Of a stretch of DNA of 64,000 nucleotides, positions 44,621 to 54,323 are shown piece after piece (the first letter of the stretch is position 1; each line of letters opens with the position of its first letter). The position numbers were made by a program, and so were the translations under genes. The DNA comes from Lutimonas saemankumensis. GTDB lineage: Bacteria; Bacteroidota; Bacteroidia; Flavobacteriales; Flavobacteriaceae. The stretch lies in assembly GCF_020171465.1 (NCBI RefSeq), contig NZ_JAIUZR010000004.1:868001-932000 (forward strand), written 5' to 3'. A model generated the notes under the pieces. It was not told where the DNA came from. It was given only the letters and a program-made list of their open reading frames with translations, and searched no databases.

Positions 44621-47600
44621 GTGATCTATCCTTCAACATTCAAAGTTTACAATGCCTCCGCCGGAAGTGGAAAAACCTTTACCCTGGTCAAAGAATATTT
44701 AAAGATTATTTTGACGGATCCGAATGTAAGGTCCTATCAAAATATTCTTGCCATAACGTTTACCAACAAAGCGGCATCCGAAATGAAGGACAGAATCCTT
44801 GAAAGTCTTTTGGAATTTTCTAAGATGACTGAGGATCGCCAATATGACGGAATGCTGTCAATTCTGATGGAAGAAACCGGACTGGAAAGTAAGGTGATTC
44901 AAAAGAGGGCAAAGGAAAAACTACAGGACATTCTTAAAAATTATGCATCTTTTCATATTAAAACCATTGATAGTTTTACCAATAAGCTCATAAAGTCCTT
45001 TGCCTTTGATTTGAATCTGACTTCAGATTTTGAAGTAGAACTGGATGCAGATTCAATCTTAAGGGAAGCAGTGGATGAAGTTTTGTCTCAGATAGGAACC
45101 AATAAAGAACTCACCAAATTACTTATTGATTTTTCCAAAGAGAAAACCCTGGAAGATAAATCATGGGATGTAAGCAGGGACCTTTATGAGGTTTCAAAGT
45201 TGATTTTCAACGAAAATCATGCAAAACATCTGGAAGCCATAAAAAATAAAACCATCAATGACTTTACGGAGTTGTCACTTCAATTGAGAAGAAGTCAGAA
45301 ACATCATTTGGAGGCTTTAAAAGAGATCGGTGAAAAGGGACTTAAACTTATTGATCAGAAAGGGTTAGCGTATTCGGATTTTTATTATTCACAATTACCA
45401 AAATTTTTTAAAAAACTTCTGCTAAAACTGACTGATAAAGTATTTGATCCGGATAGCAGTACATCGAAAAATCTGGAAAATGGAATTTATTATACCAAGA
45501 ATAAAAATGAAAGCACAAAATTTGCCATAGACAGTATAATTGATGATCTAACCCTTCTTTACAATAAGTCCTTCAAAGTTTTCAGAACATTTAAATTGAA
45601 TGAAATGATTTTGAAGAACCTGGTTCCTCTTGCTGTGATCAAGACAATCAATCAGGCTTTGGAGACTATCAAAATGAACAACAATATTCGTTTGAATTCT
45701 GAATTCAATCAGCTGATCAGTGATCATCTTATCAACGAACCGGCGGCCTTTATCTATGAGAAACTGGGTGAACGATTCAAGTATTTCTTCATTGATGAAA
45801 TGCAGGATACTTCAGAATTGCAATGGAATAATCTAATTCCTCTGGTCGATAACGCCTTAAGTTCCGAGAGAACAGGTTTGATGCTGGTTGGAGACGCCAA
45901 ACAGGCTATTTACAGATGGCGAGGGGGCCATGCTGAACAATTTATCAATTTGTCCTCTGAAAGAAACGGAATAGAAACGAATCCGTTTCAAATCCCCAAG
46001 ACGCTGAAAAATCTTGATACCAATTACAGAAGCCATCAGGAAATAATACATTTCAACAATAACTTTTTTAGTCATATCGGACATCATTTTGAGCTCACAG
46101 GCTACAAAGCTTTATACAGGATAGGGAACAGTCAAAAGACAAACAGTAAGGAAGGAGGATTTGTACGGCTTCAATTTACCGAGCCGCTCAAGAACAATGA
46201 AGAAAGAAATGAAGTTTACCCTGAACTGGTTCTCCAAACTATAAAGGAGCTTTTATCTCAATTTGATCCCGGTGAGATCTGTGTTCTGGTCAGAAAGAAA
46301 AAGGAAGGAGCGGCCGTTGCAAAGTTTTTGACCGAAAGAGGTGTGGATATAGTCAGTTCAGAAACCTTGATGCTTAAGAATAATACAGCTGTTAATTTTG
46401 TTATAAACATGCTGCAATTCTTTGAAGACGAAGAAAATGAGGATGCTAAATTTGAAATCCTGGAGTTTCTTTATCATCATTTGGGGGTTGAAGGGGAGCA
46501 GCATGAATTTTTCAGCCGCATGGTAAAGTTGAGCAGTAAAGAACTGTTTTTGGCCCTGGAGGAATTCGGAGTTTTTTTTGACAGGGAAAACTATAATCAA
46601 TACTCAATTTTAGAGGGAGTTGAAGAGCTGATAAGGAGTTTCAGGCTGACTGAGGAATCCGATTCATTTCTTCAGTATTTTATGGACTTTGTCTTTGATT
46701 TTTCACAACGAAAATCTCAAAAGAACGTTTCATTTTTGGATTTTTGGGAGGAAAAAAAGGAAAAGCTGAATATTGTCAATTCAGAAGGTGTAAATGCCGT
46801 TAGGATCATGACAATTCATAAGTCAAAGGGGCTTGAATTTCCGGTTGTGATTTACCCCTATAATATGGCCCTATATGAAGAAAGGGATCCAAAAGCATGG
46901 CTGGATTTACTTGATAAAGAAAGGTTTCTCGGATTTGACAGAATACTTATAAACTCGGGATCTTCAATCAGGAACCTGGGAGAATCCGGGGAGGATATAT
47001 ATCAAAGGCAGCAAAGGGAAAGACAGTTGGACAGTTATAATTTGCTTTATGTTTGCTTCACAAGGGCTGTTGAACAGTTGTATGTGATATCAGAAATAAA
47101 AAAGTCAAAAGACGGCCTGCGAAACAGTTCGGAACTGTTTATTGATTATTTAGAGCAAAAGGGATTGTGGAAAGAGGAACAACTTCGTTATGAGTTTGGA
47201 GAAAAAATAAGATCAGGTAAACGTAGATCATATTTAGGATCTGCTGAAATTCAAAGGGATTTTATCAGTAGCAGCTGGAAGGATCACCAGATTCATATTG
47301 TTACAAATTCAGAGTTGCTTTGGGATCCAAAACGCGGTGATGCTATAGGGTACGGTAATTTGATTCATGAGATCATGGAATCGGTAAAGACAGAGGAAGA
47401 TGTTGACAATGCCTTATCAAAATTTGTTGCCAGGGGGCTTTTGGATACAGGGAAAAGGAAGGAAGTGGGCCAGCTTATTCGATCGATAATTAATCATCCT
47501 GACCTGAGGGAATACTACAAACCGGGGTCAAAAATTCTGAACGAAAGAGAAATTTTGTCTGAATCGGGAGAGATTTTGATTCCAGACAGATTAGTGTTTG

Positions 47601-47764
47601 ACCAGGACGAGGTTGTTGTTATTGATTACAAAACAGGACAGCCAAGTACCAGCCATAAATTACAGGTTGAGAATTATGCCAATGTTTTGAGTAAAATGAA
47701 TTATCGGGTTAAAGAGAAAATTATTATTTATTTAGACAAGGAAATTAAAATTATTAAGAGTTAA
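44621..47764 (+). CDS. UvrD-like helicase/nuclease, AddA-type
   Basis: 1047 aa with a GTG start: an in-frame TAA directly precedes it, and the next ATG lies after the Walker A motif. Superfamily I helicase motifs: I NASAGSGKTFTL, Ia ITFTNKAASEMK, II YFFIDEMQDTSELQW, III MLVGDAKQAIYRWRGG, IV DTNYRS, V VRIMTIHKSKGLEFPVVIY, VI LLYVCFTRAVEQLYV. The C-terminal PD-(D/E)XK nuclease is seen in GYGNLIHEIMES and ILIPDRLVFDQDEVVVIDYKTGQ. The protein should resect double-strand breaks as part of an AddAB-like complex, but no addB is adjacent. cvpA follows after 2 nt. Confidence 0.92.
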   Translation: MIYPSTFKVYNASAGSGKTFTLVKEYLKIILTDPNVRSYQNILAITFTNKAASEMKDRILESLLEFSKMTEDRQYDGMLSILMEETGLESKVIQKRAKEKLQDILKNYASFHIKTIDSFTNKLIKSFAFDLNLTSDFEVELDADSILREAVDEVLSQIGTNKELTKLLIDFSKEKTLEDKSWDVSRDLYEVSKLIFNENHAKHLEAIKNKTINDFTELSLQLRRSQKHHLEALKEIGEKGLKLIDQKGLAYSDFYYSQLPKFFKKLLLKLTDKVFDPDSSTSKNLENGIYYTKNKNESTKFAIDSIIDDLTLLYNKSFKVFRTFKLNEMILKNLVPLAVIKTINQALETIKMNNNIRLNSEFNQLISDHLINEPAAFIYEKLGERFKYFFIDEMQDTSELQWNNLIPLVDNALSSERTGLMLVGDAKQAIYRWRGGHAEQFINLSSERNGIETNPFQIPKTLKNLDTNYRSHQEIIHFNNNFFSHIGHHFELTGYKALYRIGNSQKTNSKEGGFVRLQFTEPLKNNEERNEVYPELVLQTIKELLSQFDPGEICVLVRKKKEGAAVAKFLTERGVDIVSSETLMLKNNTAVNFVINMLQFFEDEENEDAKFEILEFLYHHLGVEGEQHEFFSRMVKLSSKELFLALEEFGVFFDRENYNQYSILEGVEELIRSFRLTEESDSFLQYFMDFVFDFSQRKSQKNVSFLDFWEEKKEKLNIVNSEGVNAVRIMTIHKSKGLEFPVVIYPYNMALYEERDPKAWLDLLDKERFLGFDRILINSGSSIRNLGESGEDIYQRQQRERQLDSYNLLYVCFTRAVEQLYVISEIKKSKDGLRNSSELFIDYLEQKGLWKEEQLRYEFGEKIRSGKRRSYLGSAEIQRDFISSSWKDHQIHIVTNSELLWDPKRGDAIGYGNLIHEIMESVKTEEDVDNALSKFVARGLLDTGKRKEVGQLIRSIINHPDLREYYKPGSKILNEREILSESGEILIPDRLVFDQDEVVVIDYKTGQPSTSHKLQVENYANVLSKMNYRVKEKIIIYLDKEIKIIKS

Positions 47765-47766
47765 TT

Positions 47767-48291
47767 ATGGAATTCAATACAATTGATATCATCTTAGGAG
47801 TTATACTGATTTTTGGTACCGTAAAGGGATACATGAATGGATTATTTTTGGAAGTCACCACCCTGGTCGGACTTGTTTTAGGGATCTATGGAGCGATTCA
47901 CTTTTCGTATTTTCTGGGAGATTTTTTGAAAGATAGTGTTACCTGGGATGAATCCATGATACAGGTAGTGGCCTTTGCGGGGACCTTTTTTATTATTTTG
48001 ATAGCCTTGGTTTTACTGGGTAGGGCACTTACCAAAATTGCCGAGACCATAGCCCTTGGTTTCTTTAATAAGCTGGTGGGAGCCATTTTTGGTTTTTTGA
48101 AATATGCTTTGATTTTAAGTATTGTCCTTATCGTCTATGAGGAAATCAATTCAGGAATTAGATTTATGGAAAAGAAGAAGGCCAAAGAGTCAGTTCTCTA
48201 TGAACCTGTCAAAAATTTTGCCCCTGCCATATTCCCCAATTTGGTTAAAGTAGTGGACAAAAGAAAATCAAAATCATCAAAAGTGCTATGA
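47767..48291 (+). CDS. CvpA family membrane protein
   Basis: 174 aa with four hydrophobic segments. Pattern DIILGVILIFGTVKGYMNGLFLEVTTLVGLVLGIYGA is typical of CvpA, and FFNKLVGAIFGFLKYALILSIVLIVYEEI of its second half. CvpA is linked to colicin V production and purine-gene context in E. coli and to envelope integrity in others; its mechanism is unknown. The C-terminus is basic. Co-transcribed with the helicase gene. Confidence 0.9.
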   Translation: MEFNTIDIILGVILIFGTVKGYMNGLFLEVTTLVGLVLGIYGAIHFSYFLGDFLKDSVTWDESMIQVVAFAGTFFIILIALVLLGRALTKIAETIALGFFNKLVGAIFGFLKYALILSIVLIVYEEINSGIRFMEKKKAKESVLYEPVKNFAPAIFPNLVKVVDKRKSKSSKVL

Positions 48292-48333
48292 AAATAAGTT
48301 GTAAAGGGTCGATAGGCAAATAAAAATTATCGC

Positions 48334-48341
48334 TATTTTTG
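48334..48341 (+). promoter_or_regulatory. -7 promoter element of panB
   Basis: TATTTTTG, an exact TAnnTTTG match, 18 nt before the panB ATG. Confidence 0.45.
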
Positions 48342-48359
48342 CGTTGCAAAATCAGAATT

Positions 48360-49178
48360 ATGTCCACAGCAAAAAAGGAATACAAGAGAATTACTACCAA
48401 GACCCTGGTGGAAATGAAAAAGGAAGGGGAAAAGATTGCCATGCTTACGGCTTATGATTATACAATGGCCAAAATTGTTGATCATGCCGGGATAGATATC
48501 ATCCTTGTTGGAGACTCGGCTTCAAATGTGATGGCAGGACATGAAACCACGCTTCCAATTACTCTTGATCAAATGATATATCATGCCTCTTCAGTTGTCC
48601 GTGCCATTGAAAGAGCCTTAGTGGTTGTTGACCTTCCATTTGGAACCTATCAGGGGAACTCGAGACAGGCGCTGGATTCTGCCATACGGATCATGAAAGA
48701 GTCCGGAGGACATTCGGTTAAGCTTGAAGGTGGAGCGGAAATTTCAGAGTCGATCACTAGAATCCTTTCGGCTGGAATTCCCGTTATGGGCCATTTGGGG
48801 CTTACACCTCAATCAATTTATAAATTTGGAACTTATTCAGTAAGAGCCAGAAAGGAGGAGGAGGCGAATAAATTGAAAGCAGATGCTGTGCTTTTGGAAG
48901 AGTTAGGCTGTTTTGCGATCGTACTTGAGAAAGTCCCTGCAAAGCTTGCCAGGGAAGTCGCGGAGAGCGTATCAATTCCTATTATCGGCATTGGTGCCGG
49001 AGATGGAGTGGACGGACAGGTTTTGGTGACTCATGACATGTTGGGTATGACTCATGAATTTAGTCCTAGATTTCTAAGACGTTATCTCGATCTTTATACT
49101 GAGATGGGTAATGCATTCAAAAGTTATATTTCAGATGTCAAATCTCGGGATTTCCCCAATAAGGAAGAACAATATTAA
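48360..49178 (+). CDS. panB: Ketopantoate hydroxymethyltransferase
   Basis: 272 aa from the ATG at 48360 (an upstream TTG overlaps the promoter element and is rejected). Family signatures: [30 protein letters not shown] with the metal-binding Asp, [25 protein letters not shown] and [14 protein letters not shown]. It transfers a hydroxymethyl group from methylene-THF to alpha-ketoisovalerate, the first committed step of pantothenate and CoA synthesis. It ends with a strong terminator. Confidence 0.97.
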   Translation: MSTAKKEYKRITTKTLVEMKKEGEKIAMLTAYDYTMAKIVDHAGIDIILVGDSASNVMAGHETTLPITLDQMIYHASSVVRAIERALVVVDLPFGTYQGNSRQALDSAIRIMKESGGHSVKLEGGAEISESITRILSAGIPVMGHLGLTPQSIYKFGTYSVRARKEEEANKLKADAVLLEELGCFAIVLEKVPAKLAREVAESVSIPIIGIGAGDGVDGQVLVTHDMLGMTHEFSPRFLRRYLDLYTEMGNAFKSYISDVKSRDFPNKEEQY

Positions 49179-49187
49179 TTCATATTT

Positions 49188-49211
49188 CTCGCTGCTTTGG
49201 CGAGTTTTTTT
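49188..49211 (+). terminator. Rho-independent terminator of panB
   Basis: Arms CTCGC (49188-49192) and GCGAG (49200-49204) around a 7-nt loop, followed directly by seven T. Confidence 0.88.
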
Positions 49212-49259
49212 ATTTTTACTTTTAACCAAATTTTAACAAGAAAAAACTAACCTATCCCT

Positions 49260-49267
49260 TAGATTTG
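49260..49267 (+). promoter_or_regulatory. -7 promoter element of the Bat operon
   Basis: TAGATTTG, an exact TAnnTTTG match, 44 nt before the moxR ATG. It implies a leader of roughly 40 nt for the operon. Confidence 0.5.
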
Positions 49268-49311
49268 TTGCCCTTGTTGTCTAAAGAACAAATTGAAATT
49301 TCACAAGATAA

Positions 49312-50316
49312 ATGGATACACACAACACGAATGTTGATATCAGAATGATCAACGAAAAAATAGAAAGAGAAAGTGCGTTTGTCGACCTTCTTCAATTGGA
49401 AATGAATAAGGTTATCGTAGGTCAGAAACAAATGTTGGAAAGATTGTTAATCGGTTTGCTCGGTGATGGTCATATTTTGCTTGAAGGTGTGCCCGGTTTA
49501 GCTAAGACACTGGCTATAAATACATTGTCAAAAGCGGTTAAAGGTTCTTTCAGCCGGATTCAGTTTACACCTGACCTTCTCCCGGCAGATGTTATTGGTA
49601 CCATGATCTTTAATATGAAGGAGAATGATTTCTCTATAAAGAAAGGGCCTATTTTTGCCAATTTTGTGCTGGCCGATGAGATCAACAGAGCGCCGGCAAA
49701 AGTGCAGTCAGCACTACTGGAGGCGATGCAGGAGCATCAGGTGACCATTGGTGATGAAACGTTTAAATTGCCGGAACCCTTCCTGGTTCTCGCTACCCAG
49801 AACCCTATAGAACAAGAGGGAACCTATCCGTTGCCCGAGGCTCAGGTAGACAGGTTTATGCTAAAAACCGTGATCGATTATCCTAAAATTGATGATGAAC
49901 AAATGGTAATGAGGCAGAACCTTAAAGGTAGTTTTGAGACTGTTAACCCTGTTGTTTCGATCGATCAGATTGCAAGGGCAAGAGAATCTGTTAAGGAGGT
50001 TTATATGGATGAGAAGATCGAAAAATACATACTTAATATCATTTTTGCATCAAGATACCCGGAAGACTACCGTTTAAATGAACTCAAGCCTTTGATCAGT
50101 TTTGGAGCCTCACCCAGGGGAAGTATCAATCTGGCCATGGCCTCAAAGTGTTACGCATTCATCAAGAGAAGGGGTTATGTGATTCCTGAGGACGTCAGGG
50201 CAGTGGTACACGATGTATTAAGACACAGAATCGGAATCACTTATGAAGCCGAGGCAGAGAATGTGACCTCCGTTGACATCATAAACAAAATTGTCAATGA
50301 GGTTGAAGTGCCTTAG
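49312..50316 (+). CDS. MoxR-type AAA+ ATPase
   Basis: 334 aa. Walker A GVPGLAKT (near residue 60), Walker B with VLADEINRAPAKVQSALLEAMQEHQV and sensor 1 FLVLATQNPIEQEGTYPLPEAQVDRFM. MoxR ATPases act as chaperones for von Willebrand A partner proteins; the partners here are encoded by the DUF58 and BatA/BatB genes downstream. First gene of the Bat operon, with its own promoter element after the panB terminator. Confidence 0.95.
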   Translation: MDTHNTNVDIRMINEKIERESAFVDLLQLEMNKVIVGQKQMLERLLIGLLGDGHILLEGVPGLAKTLAINTLSKAVKGSFSRIQFTPDLLPADVIGTMIFNMKENDFSIKKGPIFANFVLADEINRAPAKVQSALLEAMQEHQVTIGDETFKLPEPFLVLATQNPIEQEGTYPLPEAQVDRFMLKTVIDYPKIDDEQMVMRQNLKGSFETVNPVVSIDQIARARESVKEVYMDEKIEKYILNIIFASRYPEDYRLNELKPLISFGASPRGSINLAMASKCYAFIKRRGYVIPEDVRAVVHDVLRHRIGITYEAEAENVTSVDIINKIVNEVEVP

Positions 50317-50404
50317 TCTTTTCAAAAATCAGCAACCATGCTTCACTGATCTGAATGATTCAGATTATTGCAGAGTTTGAGAAGTTTAATTAGAATATCG
50401 GTTA

Positions 50405-51271
50405 GTGGATACTAAAGAATTACTAAAAAAGGTTAGGAAGATTGAGATCAAGACAAGAAGATTGTCTGATCATATTTTTTCAGGAGAATACCACAGTTCC
50501 TTTAAAGGGCGTGGAATGACCTTTTCTGAAGTAAGGCAGTATCAGTACGGGGACGATATAAGATCCATTGACTGGAACGTCACTGCGAGGTACAATGAGC
50601 CTTATGTAAAGATCTTTGAGGAGGAGAGGGAGCTCACAATGATGCTTGTGGTGGATATCAGTGGATCGGAATCTTTCGGAACCACGGAACAGTTCAAAAG
50701 GGATATTCTTACTGAAATAAGTGCAACCCTGGCATTTTCAGCAATTCAGAATAATGACAAAGTTGGGTTATTGCTTTTTTCCGACGAAATTGAATTGTTT
50801 ATTCCTCCGAAAAAAGGGAAAACCCATGTTTTGAGAATCATCAGGGAGCTGATCGAATTTGAACCACAAAGCAAAAAAACAGACCTTGCCCATGCCTTAA
50901 GATACTTGTCAAATGTGATGAAGAAAAAGGCTATAGTCTTTATTCTTTCTGATTTTATTGATACAGGATATGACAATGCTTTGAAAATTGTGGGTAAAAA
51001 GCATGATGTGACAGGAATCAGAGTTTACGACAAGCTTGAAACAGAAATGCCCAAACTGGGTATGGTTCCAATGCGGGATTCAGAAACAGGCAAGATCGTT
51101 TTGGTGAATACCAATTCGAAAAGAGTACGAATCAATTACAGAGCAAAATATCTGGAAACAGTTGATTATTTTGAAGATTCGTTTACCAAAAGCGGCTCAG
51201 GAGTGATCAACACCCGAGTGGATGAGAGTTATGTTAAAAAGTTATTAGGATATTTTAAACGAAGGGGCTGA
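50405..51271 (+). CDS. DUF58 domain protein (VWA-like)
   Basis: 288 aa starting at GTG; the N-terminus DTKELLKKVRKIEIKTRR fits the family start, and no nearby ATG would keep it. DUF58 core: HSSFKGRGMTFSEVRQYQYGDDIRSIDWNVTARY, followed by a VWA-like fold with a MIDAS motif DISGS (about residues 83-87) and FILSDFID. It is the usual partner between MoxR and the Bat genes. The 88-nt gap from moxR has no obvious promoter, so read-through is assumed. Confidence 0.92.
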   Translation: MDTKELLKKVRKIEIKTRRLSDHIFSGEYHSSFKGRGMTFSEVRQYQYGDDIRSIDWNVTARYNEPYVKIFEEERELTMMLVVDISGSESFGTTEQFKRDILTEISATLAFSAIQNNDKVGLLLFSDEIELFIPPKKGKTHVLRIIRELIEFEPQSKKTDLAHALRYLSNVMKKKAIVFILSDFIDTGYDNALKIVGKKHDVTGIRVYDKLETEMPKLGMVPMRDSETGKIVLVNTNSKRVRINYRAKYLETVDYFEDSFTKSGSGVINTRVDESYVKKLLGYFKRRG

Positions 51272-51296
51272 TATAGAATTTCAGTTAGTTGAAATA

Positions 51297-52289
51297 ATGA
51301 AAAAAGGATTTAAGAAGACATATAATCAGAAAGAATCAGGGCATAGGCTCACAGGCCTGGGATCCTTGATTGATTCAAAATTATGTCTTGTTGTCATTGT
51401 TTTTTTGATTTCTTTTTCTGTTCAGGCTCAGGTATCAACGAAAATTGACACGACTAAAATAAGAATTGGAGAACAGATCAACTACGAGATCATTGTGGAT
51501 GAGACTCAGGATGTCCGATTTCCAAAATTTGAATCCGACAGCCTGAACAGGGTAGGAGTTGTTACTTCCCATAAAATTGATTCCTTAAAAAACAGACTGA
51601 TTAAAAAATATACATTGACCAGTTTTGATAGTGGAAGGTATGTTTTACCCGGACAGGAGATTTTTATAAAAAACAAAAGGTTCCTGACCGATCAGGTGAT
51701 CATCGATGTTGGTACGGTAGAGGTTGATACCATAAAACAGCCCATGCATCACATAAAGGATATCCAAAATGAACCTTATCTGTTTAGTGACTATCTCAAT
51801 TATTTTTGGGGATTGATAGCTTTGCTCCTTGTTATAGGGCTGATACTGTATTTTATTTTGAAAGATAAACCCACGGAAGAAGAAATAATTTCAAGAATAC
51901 CACCTTTCGAGGCAGCTAAGATGAGGTTAAAGGAACTGGATGAGAAAAAATTGATATCGCAGAACAAGATTAAAATGTATTATGTTGAGCTTACGGATAT
52001 TGTCAGAACTTTTATAGAGCGAGAGATGAATATTCCGGCACTGGAGTCAACTACGGATGAGCTTCTTGAAACCCTAATCGATTTTAATAGCAGCAGTAAT
52101 TTGAATATTCCTAAGGAAACAGTGAATAAATTAAAAAAACTGCTTCAGGAGGCCGACCTGGTGAAATTTGCGAAATCAAAACCTCTGCAGAATGAAATTG
52201 TGCTGCATCGAGAGGATGCGGAAGGAATTATCGACACCTTGCATCCTGTAACTGTTGAATCTAAAGAAAATGCAGATGATGGGAAGTAA
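51297..52289 (+). CDS. Bat-operon membrane protein, BatD-like accessory
   Basis: 330 aa. Hydrophobic N-terminal export signal ending SVQAQ (about residue 46; unusually long N-terminal extension), a beta domain, then one membrane helix (NYFWGLIALLLVIGLILYFIL, about 172-192), and a cytoplasmic helical part (PPFEAAKMRLKELDEKKLISQNKIKMYYVELTDIVRTFIERE). That C-terminal segment is of the DUF4381 type and matches the end of BatD at 55235-56995 in style. Position between DUF58 and batA is standard for the cluster. Role unproven. Confidence 0.8.
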   Translation: MKKGFKKTYNQKESGHRLTGLGSLIDSKLCLVVIVFLISFSVQAQVSTKIDTTKIRIGEQINYEIIVDETQDVRFPKFESDSLNRVGVVTSHKIDSLKNRLIKKYTLTSFDSGRYVLPGQEIFIKNKRFLTDQVIIDVGTVEVDTIKQPMHHIKDIQNEPYLFSDYLNYFWGLIALLLVIGLILYFILKDKPTEEEIISRIPPFEAAKMRLKELDEKKLISQNKIKMYYVELTDIVRTFIEREMNIPALESTTDELLETLIDFNSSSNLNIPKETVNKLKKLLQEADLVKFAKSKPLQNEIVLHREDAEGIIDTLHPVTVESKENADDGK

Positions 52290-52290
52290 C

Positions 52291-53277
52291 ATGGAATTTA
52301 CAAATCCGGAATTTCTCTGGTTGCTGTTGCTGATACCGGTCATGGCAGTATGGTACTTTTTCGTTAGGAAAAAGGATGCGGCGGACCTTCATGTTCCTAG
52401 TACTTCGGGTTTTGAACATAAAAATATCTGGTCTAGATTGAAGCCCTTGCTATACGCTTTTAGATTATTGGCTATCGCTTTGCTGATCATTGCGCTTGCA
52501 AGGCCCAGAAATGTTGAAGTAAGCAAAAGAACCAAGACAACGAGAGGAATTGATATAGTCATGGCCATTGATGTTTCGGCAAGTATGCTTGCAAAGGATC
52601 TAAAACCAAACAGATTGGAAGCGCTTAAAAATGTTGCCAGCAAATTTGTTCAGAAAAGGCCTAATGACAGGATTGGAGTAGTTGTTTATGCAGGAGAAAG
52701 TTTCACTCAAACGCCTATTACAAGTGATAAGACAATTATTCAGAACACCATACGAAAAATAAGATGGGGACAGATTGAAGATGGTACGGCCATAGGAATG
52801 GGCCTTGGATCAGCTGTAAACAGGTTGAAAGACAGTAAGGCAAAAAGTAAGGTTATAATCCTTCTTACTGACGGAGTCAATAACACAGGTTTTGTCGACC
52901 CAAAAACGGCAACGGAGTTGGCCAAGGAGTTGAACATAAAGGTTTACACGATTGGACTGGGAACCAATGGTACCGCTTTGTTTCCGGTAGCAAAGGATCT
53001 GAACGGAAAACTGATTTTTAGGAATGCCCCTGTTGAAATAGATGAAGAGCTTTTAAAATACATTGCTGCCGAAACGGAAGGCCAGTATTTCAGGGCCACC
53101 GGAAACAGGAAACTCGAAGCCATTTATGATGAGATTAACAAGCTTGAAAAAACGGAGATTGAAGAATTTAAATACTACAATTATCAGGAAAAATTCAGGC
53201 CCCTGCTTATGATGGCCGGTTTTCTTATTTTAATGGAAATGATGTTGAGATTTACCGTGTACAGAAGTTTTATCTAG
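52291..53277 (+). CDS. batA: BatA, von Willebrand A membrane protein
   Basis: 328 aa. N-terminal helix (NPEFLWLLLLIPVMAVWYFFV), a second helix (LYAFRLLAIALLIIALARP), then a VWA domain with MIDAS DVSAS in DIVMAIDVSASMLAKDLKPNRLEALK, and a C-terminal helix (LLMMAGFLILMEMMLRF). The ATG at 52291 follows the previous stop by one base, and is preferred to a TTG inside the previous gene. Bat proteins in Bacteroides fragilis contribute to oxygen tolerance. Confidence 0.93.
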   Translation: MEFTNPEFLWLLLLIPVMAVWYFFVRKKDAADLHVPSTSGFEHKNIWSRLKPLLYAFRLLAIALLIIALARPRNVEVSKRTKTTRGIDIVMAIDVSASMLAKDLKPNRLEALKNVASKFVQKRPNDRIGVVVYAGESFTQTPITSDKTIIQNTIRKIRWGQIEDGTAIGMGLGSAVNRLKDSKAKSKVIILLTDGVNNTGFVDPKTATELAKELNIKVYTIGLGTNGTALFPVAKDLNGKLIFRNAPVEIDEELLKYIAAETEGQYFRATGNRKLEAIYDEINKLEKTEIEEFKYYNYQEKFRPLLMMAGFLILMEMMLRFTVYRSFI

Positions 53278-53287
53278 AGATTAGAGT

Positions 53288-54322
53288 ATGTATCAAATAG
53301 AAGAACCAAAATATTTTTACTTATTTATCGCTGTTGCGATCCTTCTGCTGTTTTATATGCTCAGCTGGTTGTGGAAAGTAAGGAAGCAAAAAGAATTTGC
53401 AAGTTCTTCTCTTTTGAATCGATTAAGTCCGGAAAAATCGGTGTTTAAACCGGTTTTAAAGATGATCTTTGTATTGTTGGGGCTGTCATTTTTAGTTATC
53501 GCCATGGTCAATCCAAAAATGGGGACCCAGTTAAAAACAGTAAAAAGACAAGGTGTGGATATTGTGTTTGCTCTGGATGTTTCCAAGAGTATGCTGGCCG
53601 AAGATATTGCGCCAAACCGTTTGGAAAAATCAAAACAGATTATTTCAAAAATAATTGATAAACTAGGCAGTGACAGGGTGGGAATTATTGTTTACGCCGG
53701 AAATGCCTATCCACTTTTACCGATAACCACAGATCACGGTGCAGCCAAGATGTTTTTGCAAAATGCCAATCCGGATATTGTTTCTTCCCAGGGAACAGCC
53801 ATCAATGAGGCTCTGCAGTTGTCGAAAACTTTTTTTGATGACGATACGCAAACCAATCGTTTTTTGTTTATAATTTCCGACGGGGAAGATCATGAGGAAA
53901 ATTCAGGAAAAATAGCAAAAGAAATTGTAGACCTTGGTATTCGAACCTATACCATAGGGGTTGGATCCAACAAAGGAAGCCCTATTCCCGTTAAGAAAAA
54001 CGGGAAATTTCAGGGATACAAGAAAGATAAAAAAGACGAGGTTGTCATCACAAAGCTCAATGTGGAAACCCTGAAAGACATAGCGAGTAATGGGGATGGA
54101 AAGTATATTTATGGCAATAAAACCTCCAAGACCATAGAATATGTTGAAGAGTTATTACTGAAAGCTGACAAGAAGGAATTTGAATCGAAACAGTTTTCTG
54201 ATTACAAGGATCAGTTCCAGTGGTTTGTGGGTTTTGGATTGCTGCTGCTTGTTTTGGATGTTTTCCTGTTGGACAAGAAGACCAAGTGGATACAAAAGTT
54301 GAATCTATTTAATGAAAGGTAA
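53288..54322 (+). CDS. batB: BatB, von Willebrand A membrane protein
   Basis: 344 aa. Same plan as BatA: helices at about 9-28 and 60-78, then VWA with MIDAS DVSKS (GVDIVFALDVSKSMLAEDIAPNRLEKSK), and a C-terminal helix (FQWFVGFGLLLLVLDVFLL). The pair probably arose by duplication. 10 nt after batA and overlapping or abutting batC. Likely forms a complex with BatA and MoxR. Confidence 0.93.
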   Translation: MYQIEEPKYFYLFIAVAILLLFYMLSWLWKVRKQKEFASSSLLNRLSPEKSVFKPVLKMIFVLLGLSFLVIAMVNPKMGTQLKTVKRQGVDIVFALDVSKSMLAEDIAPNRLEKSKQIISKIIDKLGSDRVGIIVYAGNAYPLLPITTDHGAAKMFLQNANPDIVSSQGTAINEALQLSKTFFDDDTQTNRFLFIISDGEDHEENSGKIAKEIVDLGIRTYTIGVGSNKGSPIPVKKNGKFQGYKKDKKDEVVITKLNVETLKDIASNGDGKYIYGNKTSKTIEYVEELLLKADKKEFESKQFSDYKDQFQWFVGFGLLLLVLDVFLLDKKTKWIQKLNLFNER

Positions 54323-54323
54323 G

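Noticed and set aside
44605-44802. ATG-started frame just before the helicase
   Set aside because: It overlaps the helicase Walker A region in another frame and resembles no protein; the GTG frame carries the motifs.
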